Assembly: GCA_003255025.1 (NCBI GenBank)
Contig: QANY01007891.1
Location: 1,766,558 to 1,830,557, forward strand
Direction of reading: 5' to 3'
Length of the DNA stretch: 64,000 nt
DNA from: Datisca glomerata
Taxonomy: Eukaryota > Streptophyta > Magnoliopsida > Cucurbitales > Datiscaceae
Positions 1-11,331 of this stretch are shown here, piece after piece (within the stretch, counting starts at the first letter, position 1; each line of letters starts with the position of its first letter). The position numbers and the translations under genes were made by a program. The notes under the pieces were generated by a model that saw nothing but the letters and a program-made list of their open reading frames with translations, searched no databases and was not told where the DNA came from.

Positions 1-323
1 AAGTACTTGAATTCAAAGGCCAAGAAAACCTTAACATTTCATTTCATGACCGAGTACATGTATATCAAACACAAATACACATGCACATCCGAAATGTTTG
101 CCTGACACACCCATATGCATGTGTAAGTATTTATGTGCATGTGTGAGTATATTAGTATGTAAATGTATATAATACAGCTGGAGGCCCAGACGTTGCAAAT
201 GCAATTGGTCCGTATTGTGTATGATTCCCCAATGTTGTAATTAGAAGCAGAAAATAGATAGTATCATCATAGAATGGAAAGCAAATAATGAAGATAAGTT
301 GAAATGTTTATAAGATGACAGAC

Positions 324-3321
324 CTTCACTTTATTACCAAGAAGAAGCAAAAAATGGAATTCAGACACTGCCATAGAACTCGGTTTAACTGTTCCAGCAC
401 CGTCAGACAACTTTGAATAGTCTAGAAGGGCCTTATTCTCCACGAAATTTTCATCTCCATTTGGAAAACTGTACAGCAGACTTCAAAGAATAAATTCTTG
501 AAAGTTTGACATACTGATATATCAAGGACATTGAGTGAAAACACCAAGATGAAAGAGAAAACGAATCTCAAACTTTAGACTCTGGACAAATAAACAAATG
601 GTGTATGGGACACACAGGTCGATTCATTGACACACAAAAAACAATATATCATAAATTCCCTTCCCCACCTATGTTGAGCTCCAAAATTTAAGCCGCCATG
701 GTAAATTCCAGCTCCAGAAAGCCATGCAAAATGTATAGCCCGTCTTTGCTTGATATAAAAATGTAGTTCACTGAAATAACCAAAATGGTCACAAATTTCA
801 TCTTAGGACAGAACAAAATGTCAAAATATGAAAAAATGGCAACCATTTATATAAGATTCAGACAATTATACAAAAGATAATAAAACTTCTAACATAATAT
901 GTAGCAATCCCACACTAGCCAATAACTTTTTGAAAATGTCATTTGTTAAATAAAAAGGAAATGATGTTACAATCAATAGAACTTGCCTGTTCAGTATTTC
1001 ACCAGGAAGTTCCATAAAATGCACTGCACGCTCCAAATAACTAGCAAACATAGTCTATAATTGCACTATTATTAGTACACAGTACTACCAAGAGAAGTAA
1101 AAGTTAAAGTCAATTTTACTGCAATAGAAACGTGTAAGAGAAGTTCTTAGATAGTCCTATGCTAGAGCTTAATTACTGAAGTACAGGATAAAAATCTGAC
1201 ATTTAAGTAGCTTTCAACTCAAGCAGCTAGCTTTTTTTTAAAGCAACGCAAGGTGAAGGAGGAGATTATGGAGTGGGAAGGAATTATACAAATCAATAAA
1301 TTGACAAGAAGGGAGACAAGATAGGACACATCTTCTTTGAATACAATACTACTTTCTATGCCATTAAGCAACTGCACAGAAATGCACACATTATTTAATA
1401 GGGGAAAGTATGATAAATCTTCAGTATCAAATGATTAAAGTATCAATTTTTTGTTGGAATAAGCTGAGCCTCAATGATCCAACCTCTGAGAGACTACCAG
1501 ACAGCATCTCCATGCATATTTACGGATCCCTTATGTTCAAGATTTGGAGCACCACAGTTGTGCCTACTCTAAGCTGACAACTATAGTTTTCAAAGTGTAT
1601 ACAAAATGATCTCATGGACCCATATCATGTATAAAAGCAGAAAACATTGGCTATTTTGCTGCCTGGTTGAAGTGGTATACTCCACTTAATCACCTCTTCA
1701 ACACAGTGCATGTATTTCACAAGTTTATGTGTAAATAGAAATCATTTAATTCCAATACCCAAAATATCCGTATATGTATAAATATCAAATTACCTCCATT
1801 GATCCAATGCCAGTGAAAGAATAGAGTCGTGTTGGGGTGACAGCCATTACATAATATCTGATTCCATTGATAATGTTAGCCGTCTCCATCTGTTGGGAAG
1901 TATTAATGGGATCAACTTGGTGGAATTCCAAATAAAAAAGAGATCATTCCAGAACAAAATGGTAGTGTCAGATTCCAGAAATAATGATACAAATGAAACA
2001 CCATTTCGGTGAAAGCCATCTTAATAGCAACTTAAAAATAACATAGAAGAATAGAGGTACTAGGTTAATGTTAAAAAAATTACCCGACTGAGCAGTGATT
2101 GAAAATAGAATCAAATACTGTGCCAGTGGGGCTACGTAAAGAAATAACAATTGGAAGACTTAATTACATAAGAAAGGACAAGAAAATGATATTGAAGAAC
2201 ATGAAGTACTTGTAAACCCATGAAAGCCTCTGGAAGTTCCGTTAATTCAAATAAGAACTTAATGTACTTCTCCTTCTTTTCCTTCTCATCCACAGCTAGT
2301 TCATAAAGTTGTCCATTGTCCGTGCCGACAATGACCTCCTTTGTAGAAGCTGTTCTTCAAGAGACCAGTTTTGAGTTGAGTACATAAATAAGGGTAAAGA
2401 AAGGCAAGATGACGTTAATAACACCAATGTACTTGACCACAACCTAAAAAACTTACCTTCAGTTATCTGCTGCCTGTTCCAGGCAACAGCATTCACAACA
2501 AGACCTTTCAATTTAGCTAAAAGGCGAGGCTTAGTCCACTTAGCATGTGTATAGAAAGTATCAGCACCACCACTACCAACTACAGTGGCAATGCAATGAC
2601 TCCCTCCGGGATCAACAAAAACTCTGTGGATTGATTGGTCTCCAGGACGGCCCGCCGAGAGATCAGTATCTATATTTCAGAAGAGCAATGAGATATCTAT
2701 CAAACATTACTTCAAATTGTATGAAAGCTCAATAAAAATCAAACTTTAAATAAGAGATTCTTTTAAATCTATCACGCTTACGTGGACCATCAATCAAACC
2801 ATAAAAATGATCTGCATATGGCAATTGAGCTGAGCTCAAACTCACGCTGTTTGGTAGTCGTTTAGGTAAAAACCAGAAGTGAAGATGACACTACGGCCAG
2901 AATTGCCAAAGGAATTAAATGAAAAACCAAATTGCATTATAGGAAAGGTCCAGTAGAGTGGAATGTTAACACCGTTTTCAAATTACTTAAATCTTCCATT
3001 CGCATTGAATTAGCTAGATTCCTATGTCCCATACAGGCCTTGCTTCAAATCAAACTTCTGTAAGCAATTGGGAAACAGTTTAACAAAGTCTAAAATACTT
3101 TTCAAAGTGGCATTAGAATTCGATAATCAAATACATTGAGTCGAGGAAAAAGAAGTACCGTATGAATCGCCAATCCCGAAGTCGTGGCGAATAACCCAAC
3201 CTTTGCTGGTTCCCAACACTATGACGTCGTTACCCGCTGCCATGCAGGTAATGACTCCGCGACCCTTTGCGGCGTGCCTTTCTAGAAGATCCACCGTAAA
3301 CACCTGCCTCCCTGATTCCAT
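324..3321 (-). CDS. VPS18: VPS18 homologue, 5' half (partial, 7 exons)
   Basis: Vacuolar protein sorting 18 is a core subunit of the HOPS and CORVET tethering complexes at late endosomes and the vacuole. Exons read on the minus strand are 3321-3159, 2669-2457, 2349-2210, 1889-1794, 1054-987, 770-669 and 468-324. They join in frame to 309 codons with no stop; known plant VPS18 is close to 1000 residues, so this is roughly the first third. Recognised segments are the start MESGRQVFTVDLLERHAAKG, then VFVDPGGSHCIATVVG, LKGLVVNAVAWNRQQITE, RYYVMAVTPTRLYSFTG, ERAVHFMELPGE and AIHFAWLSGAGIYHGGLNFG, all typical of the N-terminal beta-propeller. The later exons (clathrin-like repeat and C-terminal RING) lie beyond the left edge; the last intron runs from 323 to at least base 1. 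Every intron is GT-AG except the one after 987, which starts with GC. The start is the first Met of the conserved N-terminus. Confidence 0.95.
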
Positions 3322-4369
3322 TTCTAAATTCGCCAGAAAAATCAGTTTTCAACCAGAGACCAATGAATTTATGATTGATAGAGCCACAGATAACTGTTCA
3401 TCGATGATCAAAAACGGTCTTTCACCGGTACCGGAGAGGAACTCCCACATGGTTGGCTTGATTCAAACGCACCGTTTTATCTTGCAATAAGGAAATTCCG
3501 CTCCAGCAGTGTTTGATTATGAACCAAACCGCGCTTCGACGTTCGACATGTAGATACAATTTGTTTGTTTTTTTTTTTTTGAGAAAATTACCAAAAATAC
3601 TCAAACTTAATTTTACTGTTATTTTTAATCCTAAAATTTTATTTTTGTCATTTCAATTTTTGAGATTATGTTTTGGATTAAAAGTTACCCTGATATTTTA
3701 GAAAACTATAACGTACATCTTGCTGTCACACTTAACTCTCAAGTTTTATTGTTCAAATTTTACTATCCCGAAATTATGTTTTGGATTAAAAAATAACCTG
3801 AAATCTTAGAAAGTTATACCATTAAAATATCAAAACCACCTCGATTCAATTTTTATATTTACAAGAAACTTAGTCCACCTCACATTTTATGTTTCAGTTT
3901 TATCCTAGCCTCAATCATTTACGCACATCAAGGCTCTTCACGCAAGGCCTTCACGGTGCAGGGATTCTTCACACAGGAGCTTCGTATTATCTTCACGCAA
4001 GGGCTTCGAAGCACATGGCAGCTCCTCTTCTTCATCGTTCTTGCATCACAAAGGCAAGGCTCGCGCAACCAGGTCTAAAAATAGTTAATGATCAAAGGAA
4101 AACAAAATGAAAAGCATAACAAAAAATTTGGATCTACACTCCCAACGACGGACATTTAACTCGTGTTGGTTGTTCGATTAAATTTGAGAAAAAATTCTTT
4201 GCTTTTTCATTTTATGGGTCCCAGCTCAACTGATCATTTGAGCATATATGAACGATTTGGATAGACTAAAATGCACGATCACTGAAGGTATTATTCCCAA
4301 CAATCTTATTAATATTATCATCTTGTAAAGGCGTATTCTCCCAACTATTACTATCCATAATCTAAAAAA
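3322..4369. other. VPS18 upstream region, no gene seen
   Basis: This stretch should hold the VPS18 5' leader and promoter, running leftwards from about 3322. A poly-T tract lies near 3568. The rest is AT-rich with short repeated phrases (ATTATGTTTTGGATTAAAA near 3665 and 3774, about 110 bp apart, suggesting an old tandem duplication). Short ORFs here are not conserved-looking and I do not call them. Confidence 0.5.
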
Positions 4370-5163
4370 AGGGTAAACTACACTTTCACCTCATGTTACT
4401 TAAGGTAGTTTTTATTTTCAACTCACCACTTTAAAAAATTATAGAATAGACCATGCAGTTACATTGTTGATCCACGTTTACCCTGCATAGGTACTTCGCT
4501 TAAAAATTTAACGGACTGTCACGGTTGTCTAATGTGATAATACGTGATAAATAACTTAACGTCACATCAGCCATTCTATTACCAGAGCAAACACGTAGGA
4601 CAACTCCATTACCCAAAATTACCCCAACCTGATTTTTCCCCTTCTTCTTCCTTCTTCCTCATCCCTCTTCACGAATGTCACATATAACCCCTTGTTGCAG
4701 CCCTTCGAGAATAACAGTCCCCTACATTTTGAGATATTTCTTCCCCCTCTCCGCGAAGGCCATGATTAGGGTTGTGTTCTTCTTCCCCCATTCTCTGATG
4801 ATTTCCCTTCCTAGAGAGAGAGAATGGTGGTAAAGAATAGGAAGTATACCTCGAGGAAGCGTCTGAGGGGTCGAGGAGCGCCGGAGAGAGAGAGAAAGAG
4901 TAGGAAGAAGAAGGGGAAAATCAAGTTAGGGTAATTTTGGGTAATGTAGTTGTCCTACGTGGCTGATGAGGTGTTAAGTTATTTGCTATGTATTGTCATG
5001 TAGGACAATCGTGACGGTCTGTTAATTTTTTTAAGCGGAGTACCTACGGAAGGGCGAACGTGGATCAACAATGTAATTGTAGGGTCTACTCTGCTACTTA
5101 TTAATTTTAAAGGTTAAATATGAAAACTACCCCAAATTGTAGGAGGCAAAACTGTATTTTGTA
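4370..5163. mobile_element. Long-TIR fold-back element (MITE, MULE-like)
   Basis: The segment 4370-4660 reappears in inverted orientation at about 4900-5163. The shared blocks include TTACATTGTTGATCCACGTT, TAGGTACT(T/C)CGCTTAAAAA, AATAACTTAAC and CGTAGGACAACT(C/A)CATTACC, followed by ACCCAAAATTACCC. The arms are about 270-290 bp with a central loop of about 240 bp rich in purine on one side (AGAGAGAGA near 4890). This is a long-TIR, non-coding element. Such arms are common in non-autonomous Mutator-like elements and fold-back elements; no clear target-site duplication was read, so the superfamily is not settled. It directly abuts the truncated copia LTR on its right. Confidence 0.75.
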
Positions 5164-5166
5164 TTA

Positions 5167-6265
5167 CTAAATTTAATGAAAGAATGCAAGTTTTTTTATT
5201 AAGTGTTTATAATTTACTCAAGTTTTGGAACTATTGTCAACGTAAAAAGAGTAAAGATTATCTTCTAGACAAAATCTTCTGAAATAGTACAGAATGTTAT
5301 TCGCAGTCTTATGATCGACTAGGCAATCGAGTTCAATTATGATTGTTAGGTTGAACCAAATGATGCTGGTCTTGGGGCATGGGAGTGGAGACTTTAACAG
5401 TTGACCTAGACATGTTATGGAACATGTTGAATAGACCAGTAACAAATTAGTTTAGAGCAAAGCCGTTTATCTAGCTTTAACGTGTTTTGGACCAAGATAT
5501 ACTCCCTGAATCCATATGTGGTGGGTATCGTCACTAAAGTAGTGAAGAGCAAAAATTAATATTCAAATTAATTAATTATTATTGGATAATTAGTAAATAA
5601 AAATTAATTGATTAATTGATGGAGATAATTTAATTTATCAATTTGGATTGATGAATTTGGACACAGTATTGGCTCTTGGGAGATGTAAAATTTTAACAAT
5701 TACAGTAAAAGGAGAAGAATTATGGTAATTTACAGTAAGGGGTATATGTATAAATTTCGTAATCTTTATATAAGGGACGCCCTTAGGTTGCTTCTCTAAG
5801 TATGTTGACACAACTCTGATCACAGTGTGTGATTACACATAGTAAAGAAAGTAGTCTCTCTCTCCTCTCCCTGTTGCCGCCGAAATCTAAAGGAAGAAAA
5901 GAAACAATTTGTTTTGTTTCTTCTGTTATTTTGAGAGCTCACACTCAATTCCTGATGACATCCTATTGAGATATACTTCTGAATTTCACGAGTGGTTGTT
6001 GCTGCGAAGATTGATTCAAGTTCTACAAAGAATGAATAACGTAAGACAATCAATAGGATTTTACCAAGTCAGAACTTCTCCGGTACAAGAAAGGTATAAT
6101 ATTATTTCCACTTCTTCTAAATACGTCAATCTAAATATGCATGATCATAAAAAGGTTTTATATTTAATATGATTCAATAATTGATGTGAACAAAAAATTA
6201 TTTTCCACCCACGAACCATTCATGGTTCATTATTTTTTCTCAATTTTTTAAAACTCGATCCAACA
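5167..6265 (+). repeat. 5' LTR of the copia element, truncated and internally deleted
   Basis: It aligns with the 3' LTR from about 14086 (ATTTAATGAA, TTTATAATTTACTCAA, GATTGTTAGGTTGAACCAAA, GGGGCATGGGAGTGGAGACT) and ends in ACTCGATCCAACA, as the 3' LTR does. The first 75 or so bases of the LTR are missing at the left edge. A block of about 690 bp matching 14415-15100 of the 3' LTR is absent at about 5476. Length is 1.1 kb against 1893 bp for the 3' LTR. Confidence 0.88.
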
Positions 6266-6266
6266 A

Positions 6267-6285
6267 TTGATATCAGAGTCTTGGG
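6267..6285 (+). promoter_or_regulatory. Primer binding site of the copia element (degenerate)
   Basis: Immediately after the 5' LTR the sequence reads TTGATATCAGAGTCTTGGG. Plant copia elements usually prime from initiator tRNA-Met with TGGTATCAGAGC. One G to A change in the first block and a C to T after GAG are visible, consistent with an old copy. Confidence 0.75.
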
Positions 6286-6604
6286 TTCTTCATTGTGCAT
6301 ATTTAATAATTAGATGTATGTATTAATGGATGTTGTGATATTGACATATATTTTTTGTATGGTAGATTCAAAGCATGTTTGAATGCGTTTTATGAATGAA
6401 TCTCGATCGATCGGCTCTAGGTGTTTATTTTTAACTTTAGAATTTATGTACGCCAAAATTGAAGCATAGGATTTGATGTAATTTAATTTTTGCAAAAAAA
6501 TGTATCTTTAAATTCTGTGTAAATCCGTAGTCGCAAGAAAAGTCATCGTTCGTCGTCGCCTGCTTCCTCACCCTGTTGTTTGTCGTCATCGCTCGCCACA
6601 GTAG

Positions 6605-6765
6605 GTTTCCTAATTATGGTTTAGGAAACCATAGATATTAGGAAACCTTAATATTTTGGAAACTTTAGGGTTTAGGAAACCTTGAGGTTTTGGAAACTTT
6701 AGGGTTCAGGAAACCTTGAGATTTTAGAAACTCTTGGATTTAGGAAATCTCAGGGTTTTGTCCAA
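6605..6765 (+). repeat. Short degenerate tandem repeat (TTTAGGAAACC / TTTAGGG)
   Basis: About six imperfect copies of a 25-32 bp unit, each with TTTAGGAAACC and most with AACTTTAGGGTTTAGG or GAGGTTTTGGAAAC. The TTTAGGG heptamer matches the plant telomere repeat, but copies are separated, so this is a minisatellite in the copia leader rather than interstitial telomere DNA. Confidence 0.75.
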
Positions 6766-7948
6766 CCGGTCCCTAAAAATTGTTTTATTTAATTCTGTAA
6801 TTTTTCAACACTAATTAATTAGAATTTATTTTATAAATTATTTTTAAAAATAAATCAATTGATTAATTTACTTGATAATTTATTTATCAAATCAAAAATT
6901 AATGGAAAATTAAATTTTAAATTGAAATTTTAATTTTAAAAATGGGGCTGGACTTTTGTAAAGAGTTACAAACTGGTGGGACTTTCCGAATGAGAATGAG
7001 AAGATTACAGACGTCGTGAATATTAGTATTTAAATTATTATAATTTATTTATTATTTTTTTTATGGGTTGTAATTAGAACTGAGCCATATAGAGGATAAA
7101 TTTGAATGAATGATTTATTATTAATCACATATCATCATATAACATGCCATATAGAAATAAGGATATGTCAATATCATGTCATTATCAACACGTCATGTAG
7201 CATGTGCATGCATCATTGTAGTTTAAATTTATAATGAGTTATAATTTAAATACAATGCGAATTTTATAAAAGTTATAAATTTTAAATTGTGATTTAAATT
7301 TTTTAAAAGTTTATAATTTTTAAAACTTGTTTTTTCAAATTTATAAAAGGATTTTTTTTGAAAAATTCACTTTTTCGAAACCTAAGTATGATGGGCGTTT
7401 ACGTTGAAACGTTCCCAAGGTCTTCAACGCAAACTTGATCGTGGCACGAGGAATGGTTTAGAACCGCCCTAGCGGTCCTCTCTTCAGCGAGAGAAACTTG
7501 AGAAATCGTGTCGCTTTGAGTCATCAAGTTGCTTAAGAAGCTAAAGCTTGTAAAAAAAGTTGTGAGGCAGGACCGTTCCTAGACGGATTGTTAGTTCATG
7601 ACAACCTTTAAAGTCGATGCGTTGGTTAAACACTTAGACCGAAGCACATTGGAATCCCTCATAGAGGCTAGTCAATAGGGCCAAGGTGACCAAAACTGTT
7701 GGTGATTGGTTAAGCTAGATGTAGTGACATCTTGAGAAGCGTTAACCAAACGAGAGAAATCTCGATGCGATAAGAGGTAGCTTGGACGTTGTCCTTAGAT
7801 GAGACAAGCTATCGTTGTTGATCATAACATCATTGAATAAATATTTTTTATTGGATATTTAAATATTTAAGTATTTACATCATGCATCATACGTTCTTAA
7901 ATGATTGAGTATTTATTTACACCGCTTTATTTATTCTTTTTAGTAATC
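6766..7948 (+). other. Copia leader, non-coding
   Basis: About 1.2 kb between the repeat above and the gag start. It is AT-rich to about 7380 and then has a GC-richer block (7380-7820) without a usable frame. No RNA gene was recognised. Confidence 0.5.
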
Positions 7949-8766
7949 ATGTCGATATCCCAACTCTCAACTATCTTAAACGCAAATAAACTTATTGATG
8001 AAAATTACATGGATTGGAAACATAATCTTGATATCGTGCTGACGGTAGAAAAACACAAGTTCGTGTTCACCACCCATTGTCCCCTTGAGCCTATTGTTAA
8101 ATTGACTCAAGAGGAAAATGATGCTTATGCTTCTTGGCTGCGTTTTGATGAGACCGTCATATGTTACATCTTGGCTTCTATTAGCAATGTGTTGCAACAA
8201 CAACATCAGAACATGGAAACTACCGCTAATATGATGTTAAACATCACCGAATGTTCAGAGATCAGGGTCGTCAAGACAAATAGGCTATTGTGTGAAACTT
8301 CACGAACTGCACGATGAAACCTGGAACTTCTGTCAGAGAACATATGATGTTTGATCATTAGTTATCTAAATGAGATGGAGATCATGGTACTGAGGTAGAT
8401 GGTGAGGCACAAGTTGATATGATCCTTGAGACTATGCATGACACTTTTGAGAACTTCAAACTTAATTATTCGATAAATAATTTGAGGTACTCACTCTCTG
8501 AGCTGATAAAGGAATTGCAAGCTGCTGAGATCATGTTTCTAAAGTGAAAGATAAAGACTGGAGAGGCAAACTTGACTGAAAGCAAACTTTCTACCTCTAG
8601 TGCAAAAAAGAAACACATGAGAGGTCCGAAGAAGACTAAGAAACAGAACTCGAAAGCGGCGAAAGGTAACGGCACTATAAAAGTGGACAAGTCGAAAGAC
8701 AAGTTTCATAATTGTGGAGCCTCTGGCCATTGGAAATGGAACTCCCATACTGTCTCAAGGAGTTGA
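7949..8766 (+). pseudogene. Copia gag pseudogene
   Basis: The frame starting MSISQLSTILNANKLIDENY has the usual copia Gag opening (short hydrophobic lead, then NYxDWKxxLDxVL) and runs to about 8317 before stops. Further downstream a second frame (8572-8766) ends with a zinc-knuckle remnant, FHNCGASGHWKWN, of the CX2CX4HX4C type; the first and last cysteines are changed or lost. In an intact element this protein packages the RNA. Several stops and frame changes lie between the two parts. Confidence 0.85.
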
Positions 8767-9176
8767 GATCTAAAGGTATATACTTATTTTCTGAGGCATG
8801 TTATGTGGCTGACTCTACTCTTTCGTAGATTGTTACTCTGCAGCCATTAACTATATATGTTGTTCCCTGCATGGGTTCAGGGAAATCACAAGACTTGACA
8901 AGGGCGAGTTCAGCTTATGTTAGGGAAATGGAGCACTAGTATTGGTTGTTTCTGTTGGGACTACTAAATTGTCATTCGATAACAGTTTTATGGTTTTACA
9001 TGAAGTTTATTATATCTCGATTTGTGGAAGAACCTTATTTCAGTAGCTAGTTTAATTAAGTAAGAATTCAGTTCGAATTTCATTGATGAAGATATTGGTA
9101 TTTTTAAAAATGATTGCTTAATTACTGCTACACGTTTGATAAATAAACTATTTCACACAAAATCAATAGTTCCAAT

Positions 9177-11326
9177 TGTTGGCGTCGCGCCCGTGCGTGG
9201 CAAAAGCGTAGAGGCGCGTGACCTTTTAAAAAATTAATCTTTTAATAAAAGTCGAAGCTTTTAATAAAATAAAACTTACACAACGCCACGATAATCAAAT
9301 AAATTTTTTTATTGAAAACTCTTTTTCAATCAGTCAAGATTCATTATATATTTATAAGTTAAATCTACAACATACAAGGTTAGAATCATATATCTCTTGT
9401 AGTCTATATCAATTGTCCTTGTAAAAATCGATCGATCCTTCGTTCCCACAAAATCGTTCCAACGAATCAGTAGATTATAAGATCCACACTAAGATCTGTC
9501 AAGTCAATCTTAAATGTGCTAGGACGTGTGTGGGCACGTAGAATATTACAATACAATTTTCTGTCTCTAGATGTTCTCAACACATAAGATCTATAGATTT
9601 ACTGAGAAGGACTTTAGAGATGATTCTCTAAAAGAACACGATGATTATTCTTTTAAAGGTTTGATTAATGTTTAATCACTAAAAAAAATATTTCTAACAC
9701 CAATCGTGTTCTCAATTCAACTCTTGATTGATGAACTGATGATCTGTTCAACTGATTCTATCATCTTCTTTCAACAACTAAGGTTATTAGAATAATATTT
9801 GTATATATTCTAGATAATGGTGTATCAGATGTTTAGGGATAAACGAAAATAATATTTAATTATAAAATTACAAGCACAGTGCCTCACGGCACCATTGTAG
9901 TATCATGTGGCGCTACAGTGTTGCGCACTCACTACAGTAGTGCCACATGCCACCATAATAGTCCATGTCAATTTTTGATATATTATCAATGATTGACACG
10001 TGACAATTACTGCAAATTAAATATTTATTTTAATCAGATAATTATATAGGATATCAGTTAATTGAAAATTAACATATTTGATTATCCCTATCAACTAACT
10101 TATCTGTTATTTCACAAATAACATATTTAGTTGATTTAAATTATTATCTAATAATAATTTAATTATCTAATTTCATAAATTAGATATTTTGTCTCACTTA
10201 TAGATAAATAAAAAATCGATAATTATTTATATATATAATTTCCAAATATTATATTTAAACATGTAAATAATTCAATTAATTAATCACACATAATTATCTC
10301 ATAACTATGTATTTGCCCCAGAATAAATTTTTTTTTTACAAGTTAGTCCTTTTCTCATGTCCTGAAATATCCGCACCCTAGACAGCGTAGTATAGAGATG
10401 ACTTGGGGATCATTGACTTATAATCATAGGCTCCAATAAACCAGATTATAATTAAACTTTTTAATTAAATAATCTTATTTATTGACTCCACTATTAATTT
10501 ACTAGAAATATGGAATTGCACTCTTAGAGATTATAGAATGTATTTACAAAGTATTCTCATGTAGTCCACTAACATAATCATTTCATGTAATTTTGTCCTC
10601 CAATTATTGGTTCGTAAATTAGAACTGATCAAAATTATCATTTTACCCTTCTAATTACTTCTTGATCCTTAAGTACCATTAATCTACTAGTGAATGACTA
10701 AATTATAATTTTATTATAAATTTGAGCTCAATAACCATTCAGTTTCAGAATTAACACTTAAGGAAACCAATATAAGATCTGTTAGGAAAGCTTAGATTCC
10801 AAATCTTGTAAGATCATGTCCCCAGTCATCCACATCACTGAATCTCCAAAACAAAATTCACTAGCTTGATTATTAAACAGACCTTAACGAGTGAATCAAA
10901 ATATCCAGTAGACGTGCATAGGAGATTAAATCTTTATGATAAACAGCACGTTAAAAAAATATTAATTCACATTGGTCATGTCATATATAATCTTATTATA
11001 TAAAGTGCATTCACTAAGATGTCTATCCACATCAATGATCCGGATCTAGATCACACGCATTCATAATACTTAGTGAACTGTACTAGCAACCATTCATTAA
11101 AGATTTCATACTTTAATATGCTGCTAACAATTTTATTTATTATCTACGATCTTAATCATCTCGTACTAATACAATATCATAATCTCATTAATGAATATAT
11201 AATTTTTAGATATTTATATAAATTATTCAATAATAATTTAAAATAACAATTATAAAAAAACGTAATCTTTTTTAAATTTCATATCAAAATGTCAATACGC
11301 ATGCTTTGAGGGCATAACCCCCAACA
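9177..11326. mobile_element. Solo LTR, 2150 bp, with TSD CCAAT
   Basis: The segment begins TGTTGGCGTCGCGCCC and ends CATAACCCCCAACA, so it has the TG...CA ends and the short inverted TGTTGG/CCAACA expected of an LTR. It is flanked by CCAAT at 9172-9176 and CCAAT at 11327-11331, a 5-bp target-site duplication. No second LTR or coding domain is seen inside. It interrupts the copia frame between the protease region and the GAG-pre-integrase, and removing it rejoins the host copia sequence. Ectopic recombination between two LTRs of one element is the usual origin. Confidence 0.88.
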
Positions 11327-11331
11327 CCAAT

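Noticed and set aside
6607..6760. TTTAGGG phrases as interstitial telomere repeats
   Set aside because: Copies are isolated within a longer degenerate unit (TTTAGGAAACC), not head-to-tail heptamers.
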